A DNA stretch of 64,000 nucleotides from Zasmidium citrigriseum. Lineage: Eukaryota > Ascomycota > Dothideomycetes > Mycosphaerellales > Mycosphaerellaceae. The stretch lies in assembly GCA_002786025.1 (NCBI GenBank), contig NHNW01000014.1, forward strand, positions 806,001 to 870,000, read 5' to 3'. Positions within the stretch are counted from its first letter, which is position 1; each line of letters opens with the position of its first letter. The notes beneath the pieces were generated by a model. The model made no database searches and had not been told where the DNA came from. It was given only the letters and a program-made list of their open reading frames with translations. The position numbers and the translations under genes are program-made. This document shows positions 1 through 10,561 of this stretch, piece after piece.

Positions 1-525
1 GATCGCAGGCCACACCAATGCAGCGCCCTCATCGGTGAACACAGCATATGTCTCCAATCGACACTTCACCATACAGTCCGTGGCAGGGGAATCCAATCGG
101 AAAGGAAGCCCGTGTTGTACGACCGACAGCGAACACCATGCTCACTTTAATGAGCATCGGAAGGCCTTATCATCGTCAAATCTGGTCACAGCAGATGTCT
201 TTTGCATCCAAGCAGGCTTTTGTTGAACCTTGGGGTCCACGGCGAGATTGAGCCGTTCAAATTATCAGCGATGAAGCAGAGTCTTCAATCATGTGTAACC
301 TATTGTCCATGCAAAGTCGGAAGGCAAGCCTGACCGCCTCAATCCGTCGGTGAGCCATTGCAAGACATATTGAGCTTGTTGGAATGATATGACCTGCTCA
401 GGTTGATTCTGCTTCTTGTGCCTTGAGTACTGATTCAAAAGATACTAGACTTCCTCGCTTTCCAGACCCCAGGACCGCCCCGGCACTCATATGCAAGTAC
501 CCGACAGATATTGCATCACTCAGAG
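1..525. other. Left-edge stretch with no recognised gene
   Basis: Only short overlapping reading frames without recognisable protein features are present. The last 200 bases presumably contain the promoter of the MFS transporter that starts at 526. No tRNA, repeat or transposon ends were noticed. Confidence 0.5.
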
Positions 526-2016
526 ATGGGACACTGCGCCAGCCACGCTAAGGGACGGGAGCCCGCAGGCCTTGCATGGAGAAGCCACACCCTCTTCATC
601 CTATCGACTGTTGCAGTCGGATTCTTCAGCGACGGCTTCCTCTACAACTTGATCGTCCCTGTTCTACCATTCATGTTGGAGGATGGATTCGATATTCCCA
701 CATCTGAGATTCAGAGTTACACTTCGATGATGCTGGCCGTATTCGCGGGCTCCACAGTCGTGTCCTGCCTGTTGGCTGGGCTCTTCGCGGAAAAAATATC
801 AAGTCGGCGGACGCCATTCCTGTTTGCACTGGGCTGTCTCCTCAGCGCTACGATAATGCTTTTCTTTGGAAAGACTATTACCGTTCTGATCGTGGCGAGA
901 GTGCTGCAAGGCATGAGCTCGGCTTTCGTCTGGACCATCGGCCTCGCCATGTGCGTTGAAGCGGTCGGGATCGAGCACATGGGTAAGACCATGGGAACAG
1001 TACGGTTCGAACATAACCTGCTTGCCTCTCCTTCCGGCTGATGTATCCACCAGATCCTGTCATTCACCTCAGTCGGCTCACTCTTGGCACCCTTCGCCGG
1101 AGGCGCACTTTATGTAAAGGCAGGTGTGCAAGGTGTTGCCGCCGTTGCCATCAGCATCGTTGGGATTGATCTTGTTTTGCGGTTGCTCGTCATCGAGAAG
1201 AAAGAACGGCAACGGCCCAGCGACAAGCATGACAACAGCAAGCAATTCTTTTGCTGGCAGAATGGCGGTGCTGACCACGAAGAGCAGCCTCTACTTGGTC
1301 AAAGTCACCGGAACGGCCAACCCCTCCGGCTACCTCCAGGCCGTTCGTGGATCTTGCGAAAGATTCCCGTTCTGCCGTGCCTCACAGACCCGTCCCTCCT
1401 GGCCGCGCTCCTTGGATCTCTGGTGCAAGCGATGCTCATGGGCAGCTTCGACTCCACCGTTGCCGTGGTCGCACACGAGTTCTTCGGATTCGACTCGTTC
1501 AAAGCGGGCGTCCTCTTCCTTCCGATGGGTATTGCTAACATACTGTGTGGTCCTGTCATTGGCTGGATGATTGATCGTCACGGAAGCAGAATGACGGCTG
1601 TCTTTTCCTTCGGGCTCATGATTCCAGTGCTGATGTTGCTGCATCTCGTCCATTCCGGAGGACTGCCGCATATTCTACTATTTGCTGGTCTTCTCGCTTT
1701 GGCTGGAGTCGGGCTTGCAGGATCTGGTACTCCTTCAATCGTCGAAGCTGGCGCGGTGATCGACAGGTATCACAGAGCAAATCCGTGGTTGTTTGGCGAG
1801 AGCGGCCCATATGCCATGATCTACGGGATGAATGGCATGGTGTTCAACGCTGGCCTGACGATTGGGCCTGAGCTAGCCGGGACACTCAAGGATAGCATCG
1901 GCTATGGCAATATGAACCTCATACTTGCTGGTCTGTCTGGAATTACGGCATGTGTTTGCTTCTTTTGGCTTGGTGGCAAGCCTCAGACGAAGAGAGAGGA
2001 AGACGAGCGATATTGA
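526..2016 (+). CDS. MFS transporter, DHA1-like
   Basis: Likely proton-coupled drug or amine exporter of the major facilitator superfamily, in a cellular membrane. Two exons, 526-999 and 1054-2016, give about 478 residues. The 54-base intron 1000-1053 starts GTACGG, has a GGCTGATG branch-like site and ends CCAG; splicing removes a stop and joins MGKTMGT to ILSFTSVGS. The N-half begins with an LSTVAVGFFSDGFLYN helix followed by a loop ending EKISSRRTPFL, as in vesicular amine or multidrug carriers. The central loop is hydrophilic, and the C-half carries a second motif A-like loop, GWMIDRHGSRM. I chose the ATG at 526 because the frame upstream has only a TTG. The substrate cannot be named from sequence. 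The gene stands alone, with no biosynthetic partners nearby. Confidence 0.85.
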
Positions 2017-2285
2017 CGGCTTGAGACCTTGTCGATGGGCACTGTGAGTGGGGAGCAAGATTCGAATTGTACAATCATAGATTAGAAAAATCTGTGAATA
2101 GAACAGCGTTTTCAGAAGACCCAAGTGCCTACAAGGTTGACCAAGTTGACTTGTCTCACTGGCTCAGACCTCACGCTAAGCTTCAGGTGCCGATTGGGTA
2201 TGCGCTCTCTGAGACGGCGCAAAGCTTCCAACTCAACTTCTGGCGCTTCTTCTTCTTCTGCCACTTGCACACAACACCCTCAACC

Positions 2286-3562
2286 ATGGCGGACACTCCA
2301 GACTCTGGCGCCTCAACGCCGAACAATTCGCGATTCACGTCCCAAGCCGCCACTGTAGAAGATCGTCTCAAAGCCGATACCGTCGGACTAGTCACTCTTG
2401 ACGATTTCCGCAAGCGACGCGCAGAGGCCCTTGAAGCTGCGCATGACGGAAGTGCGACGGCGAGCGGTGCGACGACTCCAGATGGACGGTAAGGATAGAC
2501 TATTGCTATTAAAGTCTGACATGGGTACTGACATGCCAAGTGCAGCGATCCGGCCACCAAACCCGCATTCAAGAAGAGGAAGAAAGTCGTGAAGAAGGGC
2601 GGACTGTCATTCGGCGACGACGAGGAAGAAGATGGCAGCGCTGCGCCTACACCAAGAGACGCCTCACGAGCGAGTTCCATGGCCGTACAGGATGGCTCAG
2701 CACCACCGACCGACTCTGAAGCACCCTCCGATTCCTCGAACCCGGTCTTCAAGAAGAAGAGCCTGCGACCGAATGCTAGTGTGGGACTGCAGCCCAAGGC
2801 CATGACCAAATCTGCAATGCTGAAAGAGGCGCAATTGAAGGAGCAGCTACGGAAGGAATATACTCAGATTCAAGAAGCGGTCAAAGCGACCGAGATCGTG
2901 ATACCTTTCGTCTTCCACCATGGGAAGAACGTGCCTGGGGGCAAGGTCCGGCTGAAGAAGGGTGAACACATCTGGCTGTTTCTTGAGCGAGCGCGCAAGG
3001 TTGGTGCAGATCTTCCAGGCTCTGGCCAAAACAACCGAAGAGATTGGGCACGAATATCAGTCGATGACCTGATGATTGTGAAGGGTGATTTGATCATTCC
3101 ACCTGTAAGTCCATTACGTGCGAATCTATAATCTATCCCGCTGACATGTGTAAGCATTACGACTTCCACTACTTCATCCTGAACAAGACCATTGGCTACA
3201 ACGGACCACTATTCCCATATTCCGCCGAGCCCACTCCTGCCACGCCAAAGGAACTCCTACCAGGCTCATCCAAATCAACATCTGCAACTCCAGAGCCAAG
3301 CGCCTCGAACGAAGCTTCTGGACTGCAAACCGCGGCGCAGCGAAGGCAACAAGCTGCAATCCAGTCGACAGGACCTCCTGATTCCGAACTGGAAGGCTTC
3401 AACGATGACCCCAACTTGACCAAGGTCGTGGATCGGAGGTGGTATGAGCGCAACAAGCACATCTATCCCGCTTCGAGCTGGGAGGACTTTGACCCAGAGA
3501 GAGATTATTCGACGGGTGTCCGGAAGGATAAGGACGGGAACGCCATGTTCTTCTCGAAATAG
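2286..3562 (+). CDS. XAP5/FAM50 domain nuclear protein
   Basis: Homologue of the XAP5 family (human FAM50A, plant XCT), conserved nuclear proteins linked to splicing and gene expression. Three exons, 2286-2488, 2546-3104 and 3155-3562, give about 389 residues. Introns are 2489-2545 (GTAAGG...GCAG) and 3105-3154 (GTAAGT...TAAG). The N-terminus is Ser/Thr-rich. A basic patch with KKRKKVVKK follows (a possible nuclear signal), then a DDEEED stretch. The XAP5 core contains [20 protein letters not shown] and the [20 protein letters not shown] segment across the second junction, ending in [18 protein letters not shown] Ser/Pro/Ala-rich linker precedes a C-terminal [19 protein letters not shown] motif typical of the family. 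Frame continuity across both introns supports the model strongly. Confidence 0.92.
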
Positions 3563-3798
3563 CGAGCATGAACAATTCCGTTGGACAAGACTGGAGAGCG
3601 CTTGGAGAGATCGTCCGGGAATGCTGGCTGGCGCTCACTTAATGGCTCGAGGGCTTTGACGTCGGTTGGCCTGGCGGTTTCGAGCATTCCATCATTAGAG
3701 CCGGGGTCCAGTCCTTTGGCTAAGGTTCCGTCAGAGCCACCGAATGCAATCGTCCGGTGAAGTCTGCGTACGACTTCCCATTCTTAAAGATCCATCCC

Positions 3799-4269
3799 TT
3801 ACGGCGCCCCCTCACTCCCACTCTTTCCACCTCCACTCGCCATCCACCAAATCCCCAAAATCACATACAAAATCAAACAAATCGGATTCAACGCAAACAG
3901 CACAATCGGCGTCGGCCTCATCAATGCCATAACAACATTCTGCGCACACTTCCCCTGCCAAATCTCAATCTTCTTGCTCGCGGTATTCAATCTCCTCGCA
4001 TAATCGTCTAAAGTGGGGTTGTTTTCTTGATTATACCAGCCTGAGCCGGGCGTGCTGGATTTCGAAGAGCCGGGTCGGCGGGGTGTCGATGCTCCACTCA
4101 GAGCCGGGGACGGAGGCCCGCTGATGGAGGAGATTGTGCTGGCGGACATTGTTCGGAAGAGAGCGCGGCCGTTGGGTGGGAGGGTTGTTATACCTGCGCG
4201 TTGTTTTTCTGGGAGGAGGGCTATGGATGCTGCTGTGCGGCCGTTGAGGACGAGGGAGATGGTGTTCAT
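3799..4269 (-). CDS. Orphan small protein with a C-terminal membrane segment
   Basis: I do not recognise this protein. It is 156 residues in one exon, starting at the ATG at 4269. The N-terminal 40 residues are poor in acidic residues and rich in Arg, Ser and Ala (RTAASIALLPEKQRAG), which would suit a mitochondrial presequence. A Ser/Pro/Gly-rich stretch follows, then YARRLNTASKKIEIWQGKC. A hydrophobic segment at about residues 121-145 (VLFALNPICLILYVILGIWW) is near the end, leaving a short tail, so a tail-anchored or single-pass topology is likely. An alternative start is the Met at residue 41. The coding strand changes from C-rich to G-rich along its length, like its neighbours' genes, which supports it being real. 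Confidence 0.6.
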   Translation of the reverse strand: MNTISLVLNGRTAASIALLPEKQRAGITTLPPNGRALFRTMSASTISSISGPPSPALSGASTPRRPGSSKSSTPGSGWYNQENNPTLDDYARRLNTASKKIEIWQGKCAQNVVMALMRPTPIVLFALNPICLILYVILGIWWMASGGGKSGSEGAP

Positions 4270-5316
4270 TTTTGAATGGGACGCCCCACTGGCGTGAGCT
4301 GGCTTCTATCGTCTTCCTTTCTTCGGTCGGCGTTACGATTGCAGGGTGGGCGGGATCAGATCGCAGCTTTTGCTATTTAGTGCGGGATTTTAGCAAATGG
4401 AAACTCTTGCCCGTTCGTCGAGGGAGGAAGAGGAGACAATGGAAGAGATACTGAAGATACTACTACCCCTCACTTATGAATTATCATTCCTACCGCAGCG
4501 ATTCAACAGAGCGAAGTGCCACCGGATGTGAGACCAGGTGAGGTCGGCAACTGCAAACAACCAGATGCCCGCCTTGCCCGCCTGCTTCGAACCCCACGAT
4601 GGCCGCAGCGCGTGGTTGTGCGCGCGATGGGGATTTTGATTGGATGTAGGGATACCGAAAGGGGAAAAGCCTGTGCTGGCAGGCCGGCGAATCGAAGGAG
4701 GGTGTCGAGGCATGAGTGTTGGATTATTGGGCGGACTACGATGCTGACGGGTCAGAAGACTGGTGATTGTGCTGCTGTTACGGAAAGATGGGTGGTGTCA
4801 CGCCGAGAGTTGCCGAGTTTTGAGGCGGCTGGCGTGGGTGTTGTAGAGAGGCCGGCTGTGCTGATGCCAAAGAGATGGTTTGAATTCTAATTGGGACCGC
4901 ATGCTGAGCTCAGTGGTTGCAGATGCGTCTGTAGATGCACGGACATGAATAGGGAGACGTGCACTGAGTATGTATATGAAAGGTGAGTCGGCTTCATCTT
5001 CGACCAGCAGTTGCTCGAATCCCGCTTTGCCCATGGTCGTCCAAGACCTCTCTGTATATGTGCTGAGCCGTTTGACTGAGCCAACAAGAAGTGTATGAGA
5101 GTGCTCTGGGATTTAGCTGCCACCTCGAGATCATTCGTGGTGGACAGCACATTGATCATGCACTTACAGATCTTTTATCGCCGTGTAGCGGCTCATGTTC
5201 GGTGAATGAATGATGCGATGGCCTCATGACCTTGTTGCGTTGTTCTTCAGATAGACCCCTTCTCCAGTGACACTGTGCATTTTATACACCGCTGCTTCTG
5301 ATGGTATATTCTGTCG
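4270..5316. other. Intergenic region, no supported gene
   Basis: About 1 kb between the orphan membrane protein (its upstream side) and the 3' end of the GT17 gene. Frames at 4516-4890 on the plus strand and 4798-5159 on the minus strand overlap, lack domain features and have unremarkable composition. I see no repeat or RNA gene. Confidence 0.45.
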
Positions 5317-6453
5317 TCAGCTTGCCGTCCAGTCTCGAAATCCGGCGTTCTCCCCATCACGATTCAGTAAGTACTCGAATTCCTTCTTCCGCTCGAGCAC
5401 ATACGTAGGGACATCGTGATTATCCTCGACCCGCTCGTACACCTGACTCGTTCTTCCAAAAAGGTCCTGGCCGTTTCGGACACGGTCAAGCATGGTCGTC
5501 TCGTCTCGATTCTCAGGCGTATTGAGTGGAGTATGCGAGAAGCTTTCCATCTTCGAGCGCATTTCTTCCAGAGTCGCAAAGCAAGACGAACAGTGCCAGG
5601 CAGCATTCCACATGTCCGCTTTTTGCCACCAACGATGAATCGAAGACCAGAACGGCCACCAGCTCGATGGGCCTCCAATGCCGTTGCGTAACTCGTTCGG
5701 GGAAAGCGTGTTGGACAGTCCATGGAAGACTGTCGCTTGCGGATGTGGCCATTGCTCGCCCACATGAAGCCACTGGAAGGAATAGTAATAGAAATGGCTC
5801 CGCAATGTTAGCCGATCGGGGAACTCGCAGGAACGCAGCACGTTCAGTGTCTCCGGCTTCGGGATCTCGTCGACATCACTCAACAAGATCACGTCACCTT
5901 CGTGCGCTTCCTTCTGAGAGAAGAGCAGCGTTGGAAACGTGCTGTGGAAGAGCGAGTTGCGGAAGAAGTCCTCGTGAGCCCACGTGCTCATGCCAATGCT
6001 CGGCCCAGGATCCTCCACCACCTTGTGAATGATCTTGTCATGGAACTTCGAGAAATTGGCCCAGTTCTCGTTGAGGTATAAGGGTTTGCTCATGCCGGTG
6101 AAGGTCGTAGGAGACTCAACGATTACGAAATAGTCGACATAAGGCGCCAGAGTGTTGAGTCGGATCTCCAACCAGTCCAACTCGTGAGAAAAGAGGAACA
6201 GGTCATAGATTTTGCGATGGCTGTTGCCCTGTGGATGATAAGGAGTGAAGTTGTGCTCGCGGCATAACTTGGCTGTTTCGTCGAGCTTTGAAGGGCTTGC
6301 CGAGGGTTCACTCTGGGCGTGTGATTGTGTGTTCGCCACAGCATGTCGGTAGCTAATGCTCGATCCGCGAAGTGTGAGAAATAGAAGGATGAGCGAGATG
6401 ATGCAGAAGGTGATCAAGGTGCTCCGTCTTGCCACTAGATGCGTTGGTAACAT
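5317..6453 (-). CDS. Glycosyltransferase family 17 protein (GnT-III-like)
   Basis: Type II membrane glycosyltransferase of family GT17, whose animal members add the bisecting beta-1,4-GlcNAc to N-glycans. The fungal role is not established, and the acceptor is inferred to lie in the Golgi. One exon gives 378 residues. A signal anchor spans about residues 11-28 after a short basic cytosolic tail. A Ser-rich stem follows, then the catalytic domain from about residue 82 (KIYDLFLFSHELDWLEIRL). Family hallmarks are YFVIVESPTTFTG, WAHEDFFRN, and the LLSDVDEIPKP motif whose DVD (193-195) is the expected metal/nucleotide-sugar site. GSSIHRWW and GWHCS-like segments (AAWHCSSCF) complete the fold. There are no introns and no damage. 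The length fits the family. Confidence 0.9.
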   Translation of the reverse strand: MLPTHLVARRSTLITFCIISLILLFLTLRGSSISYRHAVANTQSHAQSEPSASPSKLDETAKLCREHNFTPYHPQGNSHRKIYDLFLFSHELDWLEIRLNTLAPYVDYFVIVESPTTFTGMSKPLYLNENWANFSKFHDKIIHKVVEDPGPSIGMSTWAHEDFFRNSLFHSTFPTLLFSQKEAHEGDVILLSDVDEIPKPETLNVLRSCEFPDRLTLRSHFYYYSFQWLHVGEQWPHPQATVFHGLSNTLSPNELRNGIGGPSSWWPFWSSIHRWWQKADMWNAAWHCSSCFATLEEMRSKMESFSHTPLNTPENRDETTMLDRVRNGQDLFGRTSQVYERVEDNHDVPTYVLERKKEFEYLLNRDGENAGFRDWTAS

Positions 6454-7415
6454 CGTTCCAGGTCCGGTTTCAGGAGACAGGCCCGTCGTGGTAGAGTTCG
6501 GAAGTTTGCCTAGGCATCCATGCCCTGCCAGCGCTCACAACCAGGTCGACGATATCCGAATCTTTCGTACCCTTCCAAGGCCATCTCCGAGCGTTCCAAA
6601 ACGCAGAACGCAGAACTTGAGGAAAGAGCGATATTTGATGAAGACAACGAAGGAGGTCGCCTGCGCCTCTGCTGTCTGACTGCCATCTCGGCCGCGCGTG
6701 TCCGTCATCGTTGGCGTGGAAAGACAACGAATCGGAGGAAAGAGCTGATGTCTAATTGACTTTGACCTTACCTTTTTGAGCTCGCCGGCGCTCGTGCAGA
6801 GACACGTGACACCGTATTCTCATGGAAAGGGGTCCCGCCGGCAGGTAGGCAGTATTGCACACAGTTGCATCTGTCTATTGTCAAAGGAGAGAGTATTGTT
6901 GAAGAGGCAGATGAAGTCCGCCAGCAAGCGTTGTCCGACGGACTGCTTGCTCCACCCGCCAAGAAGAGTCCACTTTTCCCACCAGTTCTTTGCTTAGTCA
7001 AACGACTTTGGTGTAACAACAGTCAGGCCTCCTTCGTCTTCCTCTTTTTCTTGAAGACTTAATGATTACCCAGGAGGCGTCTCTCAGAGCTTCCGATGCC
7101 TCGGGGTCACGTTGAGTCGGACTATGGGCAAGGCCGTCATGGCGCTCTTGTGTCTTTTCCTCCGGACTTGAAAAACTCATTTTCTTTCTACTTTTTCGTC
7201 CAATATTGGTAGGCCAATGCTTTCTCAAGAGTGCGAGATGCGCGTCTTTCATTTTTGACTCAGCAGCTCTGCGAAGCTACCAGTGGCAAAGTAGCTTGCT
7301 CGAGACCTTCTGCTGAATCCTCCTGCTCACTACATGTACCTCCCACTGATCTCGCAGGACAAGATTTGGATCCCGTCACACAAGCGGCCATGCTCGGCAG
7401 CCTCAGCAAAACACA
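6454..7415. other. Intergenic region, divergent promoters
   Basis: Roughly 960 bases separate the GT17 start from the NTF2-like protein start. Short frames in several phases lack family features. This stretch presumably holds both promoters. Nothing else was identified. Confidence 0.45.
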
Positions 7416-7895
7416 ATGACCGCAACCACAGAAGCAGAACAAGAAGAAGACGTTTCAACGGACATCCCTTCAACAGCAGTCAGCCCCTCCAGCTCCCCAA
7501 CCGCCCATCTCCTCGAACAAAGATCCCTCGAGATCATAAACTGCGTCAACACCCGCACCTTCGAAACCCTCTACAAATACGCCTCTCCCACATTCATAGA
7601 CTACAGACCTTCCGGCAGCGATTTCGCAAGTAACAACTCCGCTGACGCTATCCAATTCATGCTCAACATTTCCACCGCAAATCCAGAGTATCGTGTAGAA
7701 GCGCTCAGCACGCTGGTGGAGATCAATGAGGAAGGGAATTATGGGACTGTGTGGATTAATATTGTGCGAACGGGCCTTCCGCCCGGGACGAGGATGGAGA
7801 ATGTTGATCGGTTTCGGTGGAGGAATACGAAGGAGGGGTGGGTTTGTATTAAGCATAGTATTTTGAATGCTGTCCCGCCTATGACTGGACTTTGA
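7416..7895 (+). CDS. NTF2/SnoaL-like domain protein
   Basis: Single-exon protein of 159 residues with the shape of the NTF2-like (SnoaL/DUF4440) cone fold; function is unknown. After a disordered acidic and Ser/Pro-rich N-terminus of about 30 residues comes a long helix (LLEQRSLEIINCVNTRTF), then YASPTFIDYRPSGSDF, a region typical of the fold's first strand and lid. VEINEEGNYGTVWINIVRTG and VDRFRWRNTKEGWVCIKHS then supply the alternating strands ending the sheet. No catalytic residue set could be assigned. The first half uses mainly C-ending codons and the second half G/T-ending ones. Confidence 0.7.
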   Translation: MTATTEAEQEEDVSTDIPSTAVSPSSSPTAHLLEQRSLEIINCVNTRTFETLYKYASPTFIDYRPSGSDFASNNSADAIQFMLNISTANPEYRVEALSTLVEINEEGNYGTVWINIVRTGLPPGTRMENVDRFRWRNTKEGWVCIKHSILNAVPPMTGL

Positions 7896-8041
7896 CTTTC
7901 CGTCTGCATGGGATTTATTGACCAGCGCTATGAAGCCTATGGGTCGATGGTATCTCAGTGGTCTCGATCATCCGCAAAGGAGCCAAGGGTCGGCTAGCTG
8001 GCTCAGTCGAGCGTAGAGAGGCGGGGATCGTATCGAATTGC

Positions 8042-10223
8042 TCATGTACTGGAGCGTCGTAAAACTTCCTCTTTTCCACCAATTCTCGGGCTTGTCGTCT
8101 CCTTCGTCAGCATAGCCTCCAAGCCTTGCTTTACCTCTGCAATGCTCGTCTCCTCTTCCGAAAGCATGCTGGCAATGCACTCTCTCAATCTCGAAGCGTA
8201 TCCACGCTGCCTAGCACAGCTATCGAGTTGTTTCGGGAACTGACCAGTTCGGAGATCTTGGAGAGTTTGGCGCCTCTCCATCTGTGTGCCGAACTTACAC
8301 AGAAGCTCACATGCGATAATCCCCACTGCGAAAATATCGAGCTGCGGGCTGACGTTGTCTTTGCTTGCCGCTGGGCGGTATATCTCAGTTCCCACTGCTG
8401 CGCTCGAGTGAAGCTGGTCTGCCTGGGCGATGTTGGTAACAAGGCCAAAGTCGCCGATGCAGACTCCCAAGTTGATGGGTTCCGCTTTCTTCTGCGCTTG
8501 ACAATCCATACAGGACGACAGGTCTACGCAGGTGGGGTTTGCTCGCGGAGTCTCCTCCACCTTCAAGAAAACATTTGCTGGTTTCAGATCCCGGTGAACT
8601 ACGCCTTGCGCGTGCATGTATTCCACTCCCTCGAGGATTGCAAGAAGTATGCGTATTGACGTATCCAGGTGGAAACAGTGCGCTAGCGGTTGTATGTTGC
8701 CGCTGGTAGGCTTTGGGGTGATGAAATCCGCGAGCGTCATGGGGTAGACTAGAGGTGAAGAAGGTCAGCCAGTGTCTCGGAACGGTGAAGGTGAGGCTTC
8801 TGCGCTTGGCTTTACGTACCAGCCATTTGTAGATAGAGAGCCAAGGTTGGCCCTGGAATCGAAACTTGCCTCTCCTTCTCGCGGGCACTGACACTATCCA
8901 TGGCTCCAGCATAGCTATCGATCGACTGGTCTTGCACGTTTGCCAGGAGATTGTTGCTGTCCCAACGTATATTGCTAGTCTCAGCACAAGAGCGACTCTC
9001 GAACTCGATCCCAATATCGTCAGTCCCACTCTGTGTCCTTACGCGGTGCAAAGACGATGCGTCGAACGAGGGTGCGGCAGCGCCTAGCACGGCATTTGGG
9101 CTAGCATCAAATACGCTCGAGGACGATGGAAGGGCGGTAGAGCTGGAGGTCTCTTCGATCCAGCTGTTGTTGTAGCGAACGATGTTGGGATGCGTGAGTC
9201 TCGAAAGCGATCTAACTTCCTTGAGAATCTCGTCAATGGCAGCTTCGCCATCTGCGCCGTCGTCCTGGGCTCGTCGAAGCATAGCAGCGTGTATTGGGAC
9301 CTAGCTTTGCATCAGCCGGATCTATCTCCGCAACAGGGATGGTCTTCGAAGGAGCTAAAGGCCTATCCCAAGGCATGGCAGAGGCTATCGGCAAGGAGAT
9401 GTCGAATGGAGATCCTATGGATAGATCCACTCACCTTCTTGACGGCGTACACCTGGCCATCGACGTGGTGTTGCGCTTGGTAAACTTCGCCATACCCACC
9501 TTTCCCCAGTAGGTGAATGTGTTTGAAATCCCTGTGATACCTGGTCGGTCCCCTAATCGGAGACAGCTGCGCGGGGATCGCAAGTGCAGTCGACTGGGTC
9601 CGGCAAGGTAGTCCGTCTCCCTCTGTGAGGTATCGTCCCAATGGGTGAGGCAGAGTAGCTGCACCTCGTTGGAGAGCGCGTGAGGGCGCGCTATTATCAC
9701 CCAGAGGCAGTCTATCCAGTCCATCTCGAACCCACTGTACGCACGTGAGTGGGATGAATCACTTGAAGGGCGCGAAACTCACCTGGCGATTTGCGCTATG
9801 CTCGCTACTCTCCAAGCCAGCCGAGAACAAGTTCAGCGGTGCAAGGTGCTCACACATTGCACGATACCTGTGCTGAGCCTCAAGGTGAATCTCGCTCTCC
9901 GTGCGGCCCGCAAGATCTCTTCGTGCTTGGTTGAGACATCTCTCCTCGAGTAGCGCGTGGATGAGAAGGTCTCTCCCCAGTGAGCCCAGTTCACCTGGGC
10001 GAGTCCGATCGAAGGTGATTGATTCTGCCGATCCTGAGTGAGAGAGGTTCACTTGCGAGAGATCTCGACTCAGTGACGCTTCTAACCATTAGCATATGAT
10101 CATGTCCGTCGCCTTGAACCATCACTCAAAGCTGGAGATGGGCTCACCTGTATCTTCATCTGAGTCGTCACTTGAAGATTCACTGCCACTCGAGTCCGGC
10201 CGCCGGAAATATGATTTAGACAT
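8042..10223 (-). CDS. HRI/PEK-like eIF2alpha protein kinase
   Basis: Predicted stress kinase that phosphorylates eIF2alpha to slow translation. The five exons, in coding order, are 10223-10148, 10081-9783, 9734-9435, 9300-8820 and 8748-8042, giving about 620 residues. All introns are GT-AG and the frame is continuous. The N-terminal 125 residues begin with an Asp/Ser-rich run and contain a helical segment (LLIHALLEERCLNQARRDL) like that in fungal HRI-type kinases. The kinase domain has a Gly loop GKGGYGEVY (202-210), Lys in AVKK (224), the family mark HPNIVRYNNSWIE, an insert of about 100 residues, HRDLKPAN with Asp439, and DFG with Asp484. The activation segment reads GTEIYRPAASK, so the usual APE is absent. 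The insert and the NSW motif favour an eIF2alpha kinase over other families. GCN2-specific RWD and HisRS domains are absent. Confidence 0.88.
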
Positions 10224-10561
10224 GGCAATCCACAACCCGGCGCGAAGTCATCGAGTGGACGCATTTGGGCGGGCGGAAGGTGTCGACGAAGGCTATGAAA
10301 AAGGAGTGACTGAGCTGGTCAGTGAAAGGGCGTGGCCATCGAGTCCCCGCACTTCGACGTTCTTCTATGGCATTGAACGTCCAAGTGGCATCTTCGAGAG
10401 TGGACAGTCATTCGAGAGAGAAGTGCCTGAGGTTGGATTTCGGCTTGTCGGCCCGCGTGCACGAGCCTTCATGAAATGAATCTCGTCACGACCGCGGTGC
10501 TGTTTGCTGTTTCGTCCACTGATATCCAGACGACTCCCATTCTGCTCGCCATGGACCGATA
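10224..10561. promoter_or_regulatory. Shared divergent promoter, kinase and PPR genes
   Basis: A gap of 338 bases separates the start codons of the minus-strand eIF2alpha kinase and the plus-strand PPR-type gene. It should contain both core promoters. No specific binding site was identified. Confidence 0.5.

Noticed and set aside
4516..4890. 124-codon plus-strand frame in the 4.3-5.3 kb gap
   Set aside because: No domain, mixed basic composition and an overlapping minus-strand frame; consistent with a chance open frame in GC-rich DNA.
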